Part shown: one piece after another, positions 9,417 through 19,415 of the stretch
Numbering within the stretch: the first letter of the stretch is position 1
Layout of the letters: each line of letters begins with the position of its first letter
Assembly (NCBI RefSeq): GCF_033842475.1
Contig: NZ_JAWXYB010000018.1
Span: 2,897,501 to 2,961,500 of the forward strand
Source of the DNA: Acidiphilium acidophilum
Lineage (GTDB): Bacteria > Pseudomonadota > Alphaproteobacteria > Acetobacterales > Acetobacteraceae
Direction of reading: 5' to 3'
DNA: 64,000 nucleotides
The notes under the pieces: model-generated
Told to the model about the DNA's origin: nothing
Database searches by the model: none
Seen by the model: the letters and a program-made list of their open reading frames with translations, nothing else
Made by a program: the position numbers and the translations under genes

Positions 9417-10340
9417 TTGAACACGATCGATAATCTGACTTTGGCCCCCCAGGGTCCGGTCCCTCAGCCTCACGCCCTGCATGACGCCGATCCGTTCGAG
9501 CCCCACTCGATCGAAACCACGCTCGACCGGCTGGCGGCCATCGCGGTCCGCAAATGGCTGTTCCCCGCCAGCTACTTCTTCCAGGCGATCGCCGGCGGCG
9601 CCATGGTCGGCTTCGGCGTCGTGCTCGCGATCGCGGTCAGCGCCGGGATCGCGACACCGGGCCTTGCCAATCTGATCAGCGGCCTCGTGTTCGGCTTCTC
9701 GTTTGTCCTGATCATGGTCTCGCAGACCACCCTGATCACGTCGGACATGGCAGCCGGCTTCGTCGCGGTCACCCAGCGTCTGATGTCGCTCCCGAACTAT
9801 CTAGGGTTCATGGCAGTGGGATGGATCGGCAACATCCTCGGTGCCTTCGCCTTCATCGGCGTGATCGCGATCGGTGCCGGTCCCTACGGCACACCCGTAT
9901 TCCTGCTGCGCGCGCACGCGATCGCCATCGCTAAAACCGCGCCGGACGGCATGTCGGTCTTTGCCCTCGGGATCATCTGCACGTGGTTCCTGCAAACCGC
10001 GATGTTCCTTTATTTCAAGGCGCGCACCGATGTCGGGCGCATGATGCTCGCCTATTACGGCCCCTTCGCCTTCGTCGCCGGCATGACCGAGCACTGCATC
10101 GCCAATATCGGTTTCATCGGGTTCCCCCTGCTCATGCAGGGAAAACTCGCCCAGGTGATCGGCCATCCCCTGGCTGCGAATGGCCCCCTCGCCGCGCTGA
10201 CCTGGGGCTTCGGCCGCTACGGGCTGCTCCGCAACGAAATTCTCTCCGGCGCGGGCAATCTGATCGGCGGCACGGTCTGCGTCATCCTGGTGTTCACCGC
10301 CATCGTGAAACTCCGGACCCCGCGCCCGATTTCATCCTGA
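9417..10340 (+). CDS. Formate/nitrite transporter (FocA/NirC) family protein
   Basis: About 307 residues with six to seven hydrophobic segments in the FNT pattern: first helix with AIAGGAMVGFGVVLAI, then GFSFVLIMVSQTTLITSDM, YLGFMAVGWIGNILGA, and the last pair with GNLIGGTVCVILV. FNT proteins are pentameric channels for formate, nitrite or hydrosulfide in the inner membrane. The TTG at 9417 is preferred because AAAGGT precedes it and the protein then begins like homologues; an ATG at 9264 would add 51 residues of low-quality sequence. The substrate cannot be read from the sequence. Confidence 0.82.
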   Translation: MNTIDNLTLAPQGPVPQPHALHDADPFEPHSIETTLDRLAAIAVRKWLFPASYFFQAIAGGAMVGFGVVLAIAVSAGIATPGLANLISGLVFGFSFVLIMVSQTTLITSDMAAGFVAVTQRLMSLPNYLGFMAVGWIGNILGAFAFIGVIAIGAGPYGTPVFLLRAHAIAIAKTAPDGMSVFALGIICTWFLQTAMFLYFKARTDVGRMMLAYYGPFAFVAGMTEHCIANIGFIGFPLLMQGKLAQVIGHPLAANGPLAALTWGFGRYGLLRNEILSGAGNLIGGTVCVILVFTAIVKLRTPRPISS

Positions 10341-10353
10341 GCGCACGACCGGC

Positions 10354-10382
10354 TTGACTTATCGCCCCGGGTGCGCGATGCG
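10354..10382 (+). promoter_or_regulatory. Probable promoter of tRNA-Ala
   Basis: TTGACT at 10354-10359 is followed after 17 nt by GATGCG at 10377-10382, 12 nt before the mature tRNA 5' end. The -35 is good and the -10 weak; assigned by spacing only. Confidence 0.4.
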
Positions 10383-10394
10383 CGGGGCCGGGAT

Positions 10395-10470
10395 GGGGCT
10401 GTAGCTCAGTTGGGAGAGCGCCTCGTTCGCAATGAGGAGGTCAGGGGTTCGATTCCCCTCAGCTCCACCA
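10395..10470 (+). tRNA. tRNA-Ala (anticodon CGC)
   Basis: A 76-nt cloverleaf with the CCA end encoded. The acceptor stem GGGGCTG pairs with CAGCTCC and contains the G3:U70 wobble pair that identifies alanine tRNAs. The D arm is GCTCAGTTGGGAGAGC, the anticodon loop TTCGCAA gives anticodon CGC (reads GCG) and the T arm contains GGTTCGATTCC. It sits 24 nt upstream of rsmB, an rRNA methyltransferase gene, and could be co-transcribed with it. Confidence 0.97.
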
Positions 10471-10494
10471 TCCCGCTCCCGCAAAAGGTTTCCG

Positions 10495-11754
10495 ATGGAC
10501 GAGATTGATCGCGACCCCACCCGCGACGCCGCCTTCGCGCTGCTCAGCGCCGTGCTCGACAAGCACCGCCCGCTCGATCAGGCGATCGACCAACTCGGCA
10601 AACGCGATGTCCCCGCGCGTGACCGCGCCGCCGGCCACCGCATCGCCGCCAGCGTGTTGCGCCATCTCGGCACGCTCGACGCCGCCCTCGAAACCCATCT
10701 GACCAAGGCCCCCCCGGCGAAAATCCGCCATGTCCTGCGAATCGGCGCCGCCCAGGCGCTGTTTCTCGGCGCGCCGCCCCATGCGGCGGTCAGCACCTCG
10801 GTCGCTCTCGCCCACGCGGTCGGCATGGGCAAATTCGCCGGTCTGGTCAACGCGGTACTCCGCCGCGTCACCGCCGCCGGCCCCGCCACGCTCGACGCTT
10901 TCGACCAGCCCCGGCTCGATACCCCGTCCTGGCTCTGGGCCTCCTGGGGCAAGGATGCCCGTGCGATCGCCGTGGCCCATCGCGCCGAAGCTCCGCTCGA
11001 CCTGTCGATCCTGCCGGGCAGCGAGCCTCCCGAAGGCGGCATCATCCTGCCGAACGCCACGATCCGCCTGCCCACCGGCACCGACGTGACGACCCTGCCC
11101 GGCTTCACCGGCGCCACGCTCTGGGTGCAGGACGCCGCCGCCGCAATGCCCGTCCGCCTGTTCGGCGATGTGAAGGGCCGCCGCGTGCTCGACCTCTGCG
11201 CCGCCCCGGGCGGCAAGACCATGCAGCTCGCCGCCGCCGGTGCGCGCGTCACCGCGCTCGACCGCGACGGACGGCGGCTCGACCGGCTGCGCCAGAACTG
11301 CGCGCGGATGGGCATGGATGTCGACGTCGTCACCGCCGATGCCCTCGCCTGGCGTCCCGACCAGCCTTTCGACGCCATCCTGCTCGACGCCCCCTGCTCG
11401 GCCACCGGCACGATCCGCCGCCACCCCGAAATCCCGCATCTCCGCCGCCCCGCCGATATCGACGATTGCGCCGCGATGCAGGACCGCCTGCTCGATGCCG
11501 CCTCCGCCATGCTCGCCCCCGGCGGCACGCTGGTCTACGCGGTCTGCTCGTTGCAGGACGAGGAAGGGCATGGCCGCGTCGCTGCCGCCTGCGCCCGTCT
11601 CGGCCTGATCCGCGCGCCGCTCGCCGCCGAGGACGTTCCCGGCCTCGCCACCGCCATCACCCCGCAGGGCGACCTGCGCACCCATCCCGGCCTCTGGCCC
11701 GAATGGGGCGGCATGGACGGGTTCTACGCCGCCCGCTTGACGCGTCCCGCCTGA
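10495..11754 (+). CDS. rsmB: 16S rRNA (cytosine-C5)-methyltransferase RsmB
   Basis: A 419-residue enzyme that methylates C967 of 16S rRNA (E. coli numbering) using SAM. The N-terminal NusB-like helical domain (residues 1-140) is followed by the Rossmann methyltransferase domain with the SAM site [11 protein letters not shown], the first cysteine C301 in DAPCSATG and the nucleophile C351 in VCSLQDEEG. The ATG at 10495 directly follows the tRNA; an in-frame start inside the tRNA gene is rejected. Alpha-proteobacterial annotations often call it RsmB/NOP family. Confidence 0.92.
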   Translation: MDEIDRDPTRDAAFALLSAVLDKHRPLDQAIDQLGKRDVPARDRAAGHRIAASVLRHLGTLDAALETHLTKAPPAKIRHVLRIGAAQALFLGAPPHAAVSTSVALAHAVGMGKFAGLVNAVLRRVTAAGPATLDAFDQPRLDTPSWLWASWGKDARAIAVAHRAEAPLDLSILPGSEPPEGGIILPNATIRLPTGTDVTTLPGFTGATLWVQDAAAAMPVRLFGDVKGRRVLDLCAAPGGKTMQLAAAGARVTALDRDGRRLDRLRQNCARMGMDVDVVTADALAWRPDQPFDAILLDAPCSATGTIRRHPEIPHLRRPADIDDCAAMQDRLLDAASAMLAPGGTLVYAVCSLQDEEGHGRVAAACARLGLIRAPLAAEDVPGLATAITPQGDLRTHPGLWPEWGGMDGFYAARLTRPA

Positions 11755-11843
11755 GACCTCTCCGCCGGACGCCTCAACATGATGTGAGTGCAACCGGCAC
11801 CCGCCAACGCCATATCCGCTCCTAACCCCCGAGGAGCACGCCG

Positions 11844-13250
11844 ATGGCCCTGTACAGCCGCACCCCGCGCCACGCCCGCCATCATGGCACGCGCCCCTAC
11901 CCCGACGCCCCCGATCTCGGCATCGCGTTGCCCACCACGCATTTCCCCGACCGGATCGCCCCGCCCCGCGCCACCTATCAGGCGATCCGCGACGAATTGA
12001 TGCTCGACGGCAATTCCAAACAGAACCTCGCCACCTTCTGCACCACCTTCACCGAGCCCGAAGTGTCCGCGTTGATGGCCGACTGCATCGACAAGAACAT
12101 GATCGACAAGGACGAATATCCCCAGACCGCCGAAATCGAGGCACGCTGCGTCCGCCTCCTCGCCGATCTCTGGAACGCACCGGACGGGGCCACCGCGATC
12201 GGGTGTTCCACCACCGGCTCGTCGGAAGCCGCGATGCTCGGCGGCCTCGCCCTGAAATGGCGCTGGCGCGCCCGCCGCGCCGCAGCCGGCCAACCCGGCG
12301 ACCGCCCGAACATCGTCACCGGCCCGGTTCAGGTCTGCTGGCACAAATTCGCCCGCTATTTCGATGTCGAGCTGCGCGAGGTGCCGCTCGCTGGCGACCG
12401 CCTGCTCCTCACCCCCGAAACCGCGCTCGCCCGGTGCGACGAAAACACGATCGGCGTGGTCCCCACCCTTGGCGTCACCTTCACCTGCCAGTATGAACCG
12501 GTCGCCGCCATCGCCGCCGCCCTCGACGATCTGCAATCCCGCACCGGCCTCGATATCCCGATCCATGTCGATGCCGCGAGCGGCGGCTTCATCGCCCCCT
12601 TCACGACGCCCGACCTGCACTGGGATTTCCGCCTCGAACGGGTGAAATCGATCAACGCCTCCGGCCACAAGTTCGGCCTGTCCCCGCTCGGCGTCGGCTG
12701 GGCGCTATGGCGCACCCGCGCGGACCTGCCCGACGAGCTCGCCTTCCACGTCAACTACCTCGGCGGCGACATGCCGACCTTCGCGCTCAATTTCTCCCGC
12801 CCCGGCGGCGAGATCATCTGCCAGTATTACAATTTCACCCGTCTGGGGCGCGAGGGGTATCGCGCCATCCTCACCCGGAGCGCCGAGATCACGACCACCA
12901 TCGCCCGCGCGCTCGATGGCATGGGCCTGTTCCGCCTCATCCACGACGGCAGCACCGCCCTGCCCGCGATCTGCTGGACCTTCGCCGATCGGGCCGAACC
13001 CGGATTCACCCTCTACGACCTGGCGGACCGGCTGCGCATGCGGGGCTGGCAGGTGCCCGCCTACGCGATGCCCGCCGACCGCACCGATCTCGTCGTGCAA
13101 CGCATCCTCATCCGCCACGGCTTCACTGAAGATCTCGGGTCCCGATTGATCGCCGACATCGAGGACGCCGTTCATCATTTTCAGACAAATCCCCCTGCCA
13201 CGCAGCAAAATCCGCCCGACCATCAAGGTTTCGATCATTCAGGCAGATAA
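11844..13250 (+). CDS. gadB: Glutamate decarboxylase
   Basis: PLP enzyme that converts glutamate to GABA with uptake of one proton, a classical acid-resistance reaction in the cytoplasm. Its 468 residues match GadB length. The PLP lysine is K276 in [10 protein letters not shown], the same position as in E. coli GadB; the substrate-site motif HVDAASGGF and the N-terminal [13 protein letters not shown] segment are intact. A GAGGAG Shine-Dalgarno lies 8 nt before the ATG. No glutamate/GABA antiporter gene (gadC) is adjacent. The gene is followed after 114 nt by a small XRE regulator, which may or may not control it. Confidence 0.95.
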   Translation: MALYSRTPRHARHHGTRPYPDAPDLGIALPTTHFPDRIAPPRATYQAIRDELMLDGNSKQNLATFCTTFTEPEVSALMADCIDKNMIDKDEYPQTAEIEARCVRLLADLWNAPDGATAIGCSTTGSSEAAMLGGLALKWRWRARRAAAGQPGDRPNIVTGPVQVCWHKFARYFDVELREVPLAGDRLLLTPETALARCDENTIGVVPTLGVTFTCQYEPVAAIAAALDDLQSRTGLDIPIHVDAASGGFIAPFTTPDLHWDFRLERVKSINASGHKFGLSPLGVGWALWRTRADLPDELAFHVNYLGGDMPTFALNFSRPGGEIICQYYNFTRLGREGYRAILTRSAEITTTIARALDGMGLFRLIHDGSTALPAICWTFADRAEPGFTLYDLADRLRMRGWQVPAYAMPADRTDLVVQRILIRHGFTEDLGSRLIADIEDAVHHFQTNPPATQQNPPDHQGFDHSGR

Positions 13251-13364
13251 TTGGACGTTCCAGCGCCATGCAGACGTTTCAAAGTTACGATTCAGGACAG
13301 AATACCGCACCTAACACGATAACAAACGCTGGTCATCGACGCATAGAATCGGTATGAACATGTC

Positions 13365-13697
13365 ATGTCAGGAAAGAAACAAGTCACCACGGATTCGGTT
13401 GGTCAGCGGATCAGGGCCTTGCGCCTCGCGAACAACCTGACCCAGGACGAATTCGCCGCGCAACTCGGCGTCTCCCGCTCCGCGATTGCCCAATGGGAGA
13501 CCGACCGCGCCGGGCAAATTCGTGAAAACCTTGAAAGAATCTCAAAAGTTCTCGGAACCTCGCTCGCCTACCTCGTTTCGGGCGAAACCGGGTCGTTGCA
13601 GGGCGACGAGCTGGCGCTGATGCGTCTCTACCGCGCCTGCGCCCCGGAAGACCGCCAGATACTCCTCCGCACCGCCAAACGCCTCGCCCGCAGCTAG
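13365..13697 (+). CDS. XRE family helix-turn-helix transcriptional regulator
   Basis: A 110-residue protein with one Cro/CI-type HTH at residues 12-65 (GQRIRALRLANNLTQDEFAAQLGVS, recognition helix RSAIAQWETDR). The remaining tail is short and helical (about residues 75-110) with no recognisable ligand domain, so it is probably a dimeric repressor of phage or accessory-gene type. Its flanks are AT-richer than the surrounding genome, which suggests acquired DNA. An inverted repeat sits 13 bp downstream of the stop. Target genes are unknown; gadB just upstream is a candidate. Confidence 0.8.
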   Translation: MSGKKQVTTDSVGQRIRALRLANNLTQDEFAAQLGVSRSAIAQWETDRAGQIRENLERISKVLGTSLAYLVSGETGSLQGDELALMRLYRACAPEDRQILLRTAKRLARS

Positions 13698-13710
13698 CGG
13701 ACCGCAAGTA

Positions 13711-13739
13711 TTGTAACAGTCACCATCAGAACGTTACAA
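13711..13739. repeat. Inverted repeat TTGTAAC-N15-GTTACAA
   Basis: Perfect 7-bp arms at 13711-13717 and 13733-13739, just downstream of the XRE gene in an AT-rich 227-bp gap (13698-13924) that otherwise holds no recognisable gene. It could be a regulator-binding site or a weak hairpin; there is no T-run directly after it. Confidence 0.4.
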
Positions 13740-13924
13740 CTTCCGAAAGATTATCGCCAGATGATCGAATGATTTCCAAAAAGTCATGTTCGCACCACGA
13801 GAATTTCATAGGCACACTTAACGCCCGTTAGTTTCGGGCCAAATATATGTTGATTTACAATACATTCCAGATAACAAACACACCGTTAGATTGTGGTCCT
13901 CCATACTTCTGCAATTAGGGGCTG

Positions 13925-15037
<1,113 letters not shown>

Positions 15038-15066
15038 GGCGGTTCCTCGAAGGTAGGAAGCAAGCA

Positions 15067-15088
15067 GTTCTTTCCCGACAGAAAGAAC
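15067..15088. repeat. Short hairpin between leuD and leuB, possible decayed copy of the A/T-tract palindrome family
   Basis: GTTCTTTC at 15067-15074 pairs with GAAAGAAC at 15081-15088 around CCGACA, followed by GGAGAAGTTTTG. The arms and the following segment resemble the first palindrome of the 116-bp elements at 34431 and 54591. The match is partial, so the relation is tentative. Confidence 0.4.
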
Positions 15089-15104
15089 CGGAGAAGTTTT
15101 GAAA

Positions 15105-15725
15105 TCAGACCTGTTCGATCGCGGGCAACCAGGGCTCACCTTCGGTACGCGCCTCGTAGGCGTCGATCGACCCGGCCTTCTCCAGCGTCAGCCCGATATC
15201 GTCCAGCCCTTCGAGCAGACAACGCTTGCGAAACCCGTCAATCTCGAAACCGAACGTCTCCCCATCCGGCCGCGAGACGCTCTGCGCCTCCAGATCGACG
15301 ATGATCCGCGCATTCGCGCCCGCCTCGGCATCCGCCATCAACGCATCGCACGCCGCCTGCGGCAGCACGATCGGCAAAATTCCGTTCTTGAAGCAGTTGT
15401 TGAAAAAAATATCGGCGAAACTCGGCGCGATCACGCATTTGATCCCGAAATCGAGCAACGCCCACGGCGCATGCTCGCGCGACGACCCACAGCCGAAATT
15501 CTCGCCCGCAATCAAAATCCGCGCCTGCCGGTAAGGCTCCCGGTTCAACACGAAATCCGGATTCTCCGAGCCATCCTCCCGATACCGCAACCCGGCAAAC
15601 GCATGAACACCCAACCCACTGCGCTTGATCGTCTTCAAAAACCGCGCCGGAATGATCTTGTCGGTATCGACATTCGCCATCTTCAACGGCGCCGCGATCG
15701 CCTGCAACCGGTCGAATTTCTCCAT
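15105..15725 (-). CDS. leuD: 3-Isopropylmalate dehydratase small subunit
   Basis: The small (swivel-domain) subunit pairs with LeuC to isomerise 2- to 3-isopropylmalate. Typical motifs are [12 protein letters not shown] near the N-terminus, [17 protein letters not shown] (substrate-binding loop) and [16 protein letters not shown]; 206 residues is the usual length. The ATG at 15725 overlaps the leuC stop by one base (TGATG), so synthesis of the two subunits is coupled. Confidence 0.95.
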   Translation of the reverse strand: MEKFDRLQAIAAPLKMANVDTDKIIPARFLKTIKRSGLGVHAFAGLRYREDGSENPDFVLNREPYRQARILIAGENFGCGSSREHAPWALLDFGIKCVIAPSFADIFFNNCFKNGILPIVLPQAACDALMADAEAGANARIIVDLEAQSVSRPDGETFGFEIDGFRKRCLLEGLDDIGLTLEKAGSIDAYEARTEGEPWLPAIEQV

Positions 15726-17125
15726 CACGCCATCTCCCGCGCATCGACCAGCGCGCCCGCAACCGCCGCCGCCGCCGCCATCGCAGGCGAGACCAGATGC
15801 GTCCGCCCCCCCGGCCCCTGACGCCCCTCGAAATTGCGGTTGCTGGTGCTCGCACACCGATCGCCCGGCTTCAACTTGTCCGGATTCATACCGAGACACA
15901 TCGAACACCCGGCCTCCCGCCACTCGAACCCGGCGGCGCGGAACACATCCGCCAACCCCTCCATCTCTGCCTGCAACTTCACCAGCCCGGACCCCGGCAC
16001 CACCATCGCCCGGACATGCGCAGCCACCCGCCGACCGCGCACCATATCCGCCGCCGCCCGCAAATCCTCGATCCGCCCATTCGTGCACGACCCGATGAAC
16101 ACGGTGTCGATCCGCGTCCCCGCCAAAGCCTGCCCCGGCCGCAAATCCATATACTCAAGCATCCGCACCAGTTGCGCCCGCCTGCCCTCATCGGCCTCAT
16201 CCGCAGGATCGGGCACATGCCCAGTAATCGGCACCACCGCCTCCGGGCTGGTCCCCCAAGTCACCTGCGGCACCAACGCCGCCGCGTCCAGCACCACCAT
16301 CTTATCGTAATGCGCGCCCTCATCCGATACCAGGCCGCGCCAATGCGCAACCGCCCGCTCGAACGCCTCGCCCTTCGGCGCGAACGGCCGCCCGCGCACA
16401 TACTCGAACGTCACATCATCCGGCGCGATCAACCCGGCCCGCGCCCCGGCCTCGATCGACATGTTGCACACGGTCATCCGCCCCGCCATGTCGAGCGCCC
16501 GGATCGCCTCACCCGCATACTCGATCACATGACCCGTGCCGCCCGCCGTGCCGATCCGCCCGATCACCGCGAGAATGATGTCCTTCGCCGAACACCCAGC
16601 CGGCAAAACCCCATCCACCCGCACCAGCATGTTCTTCGCCGGCTTCTGCAACAAGGTCTGCGTCGCCAGCACATGCTCGACCTCGGATGTCCCGATCCCG
16701 AACGCCAGCGCCCCCATCGCCCCATGCGTCGATGTATGGGAATCCCCGCAAACAATCGTCATCCCCGGCAGCGAAATCCCCTGCTCCGGCCCGATGATAT
16801 GAACAATCCCCTGCCGCGCGTCCGTCACCGGAATATACGGCACCCCGAACTCGACGACATTCCGCTCCAGCGTCGCCACCTGCAACGCCGATTCCGGCTC
16901 ATCGATCCCCGCCGCACGATTCTCGGTCGGCACATTATGATCGGCCACCGCAATCGTCGCATCAACCCGCCGCACCAAACGCCCCGCCAGCCGCAACCCC
17001 TCAAACGCCTGCGGCGACGTCACCTCATGCACAAGATGCCGATCAATATACAAAACCGCAGTCCCATCCGGCATCACATCAACCACATGCGCCTGCCAGA
17101 TCTTGTCAAACAACGTCGAAGCCAT
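15725..17125 (-). CDS. leuC: 3-Isopropylmalate dehydratase large subunit
   Basis: Aconitase-family enzyme with a [4Fe-4S] cluster held by C347 (GSCTNGR), C407 and C410 (CSMCLGMN). The protein is full length (466 aa) and starts [10 protein letters not shown]. It is the first gene of the leuC-leuD-leuB operon; the 231-bp upstream gap is filled with palindromes rather than an evident leader peptide or riboswitch. Confidence 0.96.
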   Translation of the reverse strand: MASTLFDKIWQAHVVDVMPDGTAVLYIDRHLVHEVTSPQAFEGLRLAGRLVRRVDATIAVADHNVPTENRAAGIDEPESALQVATLERNVVEFGVPYIPVTDARQGIVHIIGPEQGISLPGMTIVCGDSHTSTHGAMGALAFGIGTSEVEHVLATQTLLQKPAKNMLVRVDGVLPAGCSAKDIILAVIGRIGTAGGTGHVIEYAGEAIRALDMAGRMTVCNMSIEAGARAGLIAPDDVTFEYVRGRPFAPKGEAFERAVAHWRGLVSDEGAHYDKMVVLDAAALVPQVTWGTSPEAVVPITGHVPDPADEADEGRRAQLVRMLEYMDLRPGQALAGTRIDTVFIGSCTNGRIEDLRAAADMVRGRRVAAHVRAMVVPGSGLVKLQAEMEGLADVFRAAGFEWREAGCSMCLGMNPDKLKPGDRCASTSNRNFEGRQGPGGRTHLVSPAMAAAAAVAGALVDAREMA

Positions 17126-17160
17126 GCGAGAGTCCTCCGGTGGTTTGAGGGGAGTAGCAA

Positions 17161-17342
17161 GGCCAGGGGGCTCTGCCCCCTGGCCCCCCGCCAGGAACTC
17201 AGTTCCTGGACCTCATTAGTTTCAGATGAGAGGGGGCTTGCGACGCCCTTTGAAAGGCAACGGAATTGATGCCCCCTCTCATCTGAAACTACCGGGGTCT
17301 GGGGCCTAAGGCCCCAGCGGGGTCAAGGGGCAGCGCCCCTTG
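17161..17342. repeat. Cluster of extragenic palindromes between rplS and leuC
   Basis: Five stem-loops are packed in 182 bp: GGCCAGGGGGC/GCCCCCTGGCC at 17161-17185, CCAGGAACT/AGTTCCTGG at 17191-17209, a 21-bp perfect inverted repeat with arms 17217-17237 and 17271-17291, CTGGGGCC/GGCCCCAG at 17299-17317 and CAAGGGGC/GCCCCTTG at 17324-17342. The gene-free gap 17126-17356 contains little else. The 21-bp pair is framed TAGTTTCAG...CTGAAACTA and looks like the ends of a small (75-bp) non-coding element. Confidence 0.75.
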
Positions 17343-17356
17343 CCTTTCTAGCCGCC

Positions 17357-17731
17357 TCAAGCCGCCGGCGTCTCACGTGCGGCTTCGGCGATGCGTGCCG
17401 ATTTACCGCGGCGGCCGCGGAGGTAATAGAGTTTCGCGCGGCGGACATCGCCCCGGCGGGTCACCGCGATTTCGGTGACGTTGGGCGAGTAGAGCGGGAA
17501 CACGCGTTCGACTCCTTCGCCGTACGAGATTTTCCGCACGGTGAAGTTGGAGTTGATCCCGCGGTTGGACCGCGCGATGCACACGCCCTCGAATGCCTGG
17601 ATACGGGTGCGTTCGCCTTCCTTGACCCGCACGGAGACGCGCAGGTTATCGCCCGGCTGGAAGGTCGGGATAGCTCGGGTTTCGCTCAGTTTGGCGATCT
17701 GTTCGGCGTCGATCGTCTGAATGACGTTCAT
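17357..17731 (-). CDS. rplS: 50S ribosomal protein L19
   Basis: A 124-residue L19 with the conserved [25 protein letters not shown] region, the [21 protein letters not shown] block and [17 protein letters not shown] at the end. It ends the rpsP-rimM-trmD-rplS block, 24 nt after trmD, with AAAGGA upstream of the ATG. L19 sits at the 30S-50S interface. Confidence 0.97.
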   Translation of the reverse strand: MNVIQTIDAEQIAKLSETRAIPTFQPGDNLRVSVRVKEGERTRIQAFEGVCIARSNRGINSNFTVRKISYGEGVERVFPLYSPNVTEIAVTRRGDVRRAKLYYLRGRRGKSARIAEAARETPAA

Positions 17732-17755
17732 GGGGTTTGTCCTTTCGAGAGAGCG

Positions 17756-18454
17756 TTATGGCCGAGCCGGCTGGCTGGCAATATGGTGGGCCCACAGATC
17801 GGGTCTGCGGGTTCGTGTAATGGTTTCCGCCTGGCTGCGCCGCCATGCGGTAATGGCCTGATGATGGCCCGAAAGCAGGGTTTCCGGCACCGCGTGCCCG
17901 TTCCAGTCCGCCGGGCGGGTGTAGTGCGGATATTCCAGCAGGGGCGCTGAAAAACTCTCCTCGTCGGCGCTTTCCGCCGCCCCCATCACGCCCGGCAGCA
18001 GGCGGATAGTGGCGTCGAGCAGAGCGAGCGCCGCGATTTCCCCACCCGAGAGCACGTAATCGCCGATGCTGATTTCCTCGGCGTTACGGGCATCGAGCAC
18101 GCGCTGATCGAAGCCTTCGTAGCGCCCGCACAGCAGGATCACGCCGCCTCCGGTGGACAGGGTTTTCACCCGGCTCTGGGTGAGCGGCGTGCCGCGCGGC
18201 GTGAGTGCGATCAGGGGCCGATCATCGGCAACCGACCCGATCGCCGCATCCAGCACATCCGGTCGCATCACCATCCCCGCGCCGCCGCCGAACGGGGTAT
18301 CGTCCACCGCCCGGTGCCGTCCCTGGCCGAAATCGCGGATATTGACGCAATTGAGCGACCAGATCGCCTGTTCCCGCGCCCGTCCCGCCAGCGAACAGCC
18401 GAGCGGCCCGGGAAACATTTCCGGAAACAGCGTGAGGATGGTGGCGCGAAACAT
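17756..18454 (-). CDS. trmD: tRNA (guanine-N1-)-methyltransferase
   Basis: SPOUT-class enzyme that makes m1G37 in tRNAs with G36 and so prevents +1 frameshifting. Trefoil-knot motifs are visible: [13 protein letters not shown] and [14 protein letters not shown], with the [14 protein letters not shown] linker and the C-terminal [10 protein letters not shown] helix. The ATG at 18454 overlaps the rimM stop as TGATG; a GTG one codon earlier is possible. 232 residues is the normal length. Confidence 0.96.
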   Translation of the reverse strand: MFRATILTLFPEMFPGPLGCSLAGRAREQAIWSLNCVNIRDFGQGRHRAVDDTPFGGGAGMVMRPDVLDAAIGSVADDRPLIALTPRGTPLTQSRVKTLSTGGGVILLCGRYEGFDQRVLDARNAEEISIGDYVLSGGEIAALALLDATIRLLPGVMGAAESADEESFSAPLLEYPHYTRPADWNGHAVPETLLSGHHQAITAWRRSQAETITRTRRPDLWAHHIASQPARP

Positions 18455-18960
18455 CACCCCCGCACCTCGATCTCGATCGGCGGCACCACGATAGCCCGCT
18501 TCGCCGCCAGATCGATCTCCGGCACCACCGCACGGGTGAACGGCAGGAGCGAGCCGTCATCGAGTTCGATGCTGGCTCCCGCGCCGTAATCGTGCACGGC
18601 GGTGATGGTGCCGTGGCTGGTGCCATCCGCCCCGATCGCGGCGAGCCCGATCAGATCGGCGAGATAGAACTCCTCGTCATCCGCCGGAGGCAACGCCGCG
18701 CGTTCAACAAAGAGTTGAACGTTCACGAGCCGTGCCGCCGCATCCCGATCCGCCACGGTGACTTTACCGCCCGGCTCATGCAGCGTCACCCGCGCGACAC
18801 CCTCGGTCACCCAGGCCAGTTCGATCCGGCGTCCGCGCTGATCGCGGAGCGCAAATGCGGCGAGCGACGCAGGGTTGTCGGTATAGGCGTGCACATGCAC
18901 CGCCCCCCGCACCCCATGCGGCTTGCCGATCACGCCCATCAGGATCAGCGCCTGATCCAT
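18454..18960 (-). CDS. rimM: 16S rRNA processing protein RimM
   Basis: A 168-residue 30S maturation factor. The N-terminal RimM domain begins [23 protein letters not shown] and the C-terminal PRC-barrel begins at [11 protein letters not shown]. It binds S19 during 30S head assembly. It lies 3 nt after rpsP and overlaps trmD, which is the usual operon order. Confidence 0.95.
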   Translation of the reverse strand: MDQALILMGVIGKPHGVRGAVHVHAYTDNPASLAAFALRDQRGRRIELAWVTEGVARVTLHEPGGKVTVADRDAAARLVNVQLFVERAALPPADDEEFYLADLIGLAAIGADGTSHGTITAVHDYGAGASIELDDGSLLPFTRAVVPEIDLAAKRAIVVPPIEIEVRG

Positions 18961-18963
18961 CGA

Positions 18964-19308
18964 TTACGCCGCGGCAGCCTTGGCGCGCTCGGCGGCCCGC
19001 TCCTGCGCCTTCTTCTTCGGCGCCGCCTGAATCGGCTGCTCGCGATACACCGGCATCGGCGCCAATCCGGCCTTGCCGAGGAATTTCGCCACCCGGTCGG
19101 TCGCCTGCGCGCCTTGGCTCAGCCAATGCGTCACCCGCTCATCGACCAGCCGCACCCGGTCCTCATGCTCTGCCGGCAGCATCGGGTTGTAGCTCCCCAG
19201 CCGCTCGATGAACTTGCCATCCCGCGGGCTGCGCGCATCCGCGACCACGATATGATAGAAAGGCCGCTTTTTCGCACCCGCACGGGCTAGTCTGATCTTC
19301 AACGACAT
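18964..19308 (-). CDS. rpsP: 30S ribosomal protein S16
   Basis: 114 residues with the S16 core ([26 protein letters not shown], then [14 protein letters not shown]) and an Ala/Lys-rich C-terminal extension of about 30 residues that is common in alphaproteobacteria. First gene after ffh in the same direction. Confidence 0.97.
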   Translation of the reverse strand: MSLKIRLARAGAKKRPFYHIVVADARSPRDGKFIERLGSYNPMLPAEHEDRVRLVDERVTHWLSQGAQATDRVAKFLGKAGLAPMPVYREQPIQAAPKKKAQERAAERAKAAAA

Positions 19309-19363
19309 TGTCTATAACTCTCCAAAGTAAACAAAAACTGAATCCCCGAAAAAAGGGCAAACC

Positions 19364-19415
19364 TAAAACGGCCATCTCCCGCCGCCAGCCTTTAAAACGG
19401 CCGTCTCCCGCCGCC
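19364..19415. repeat. Tandem partial duplication of the ffh 3' end
   Basis: A 23-bp segment at 19364-19386 repeats, with one mismatch, the segment 19393-19415 that encodes the last residues and stop of ffh (period 29 bp). The duplicate lies in the ffh-rpsP spacer and carries its own in-frame-like TAG. It is a local slippage duplication. Confidence 0.7.

Noticed and set aside
10432-10494. RsmB start inside the tRNA gene
   Set aside because: The upstream ATG lies within the tRNA-Ala sequence; the ATG at 10495 gives the expected N-terminus.
17126-17356. Leucine attenuator or riboswitch upstream of leuC
   Set aside because: I found no short leucine-rich leader peptide and no antiterminator/terminator pair with a T-run. 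The hairpins look like dispersed repeats.
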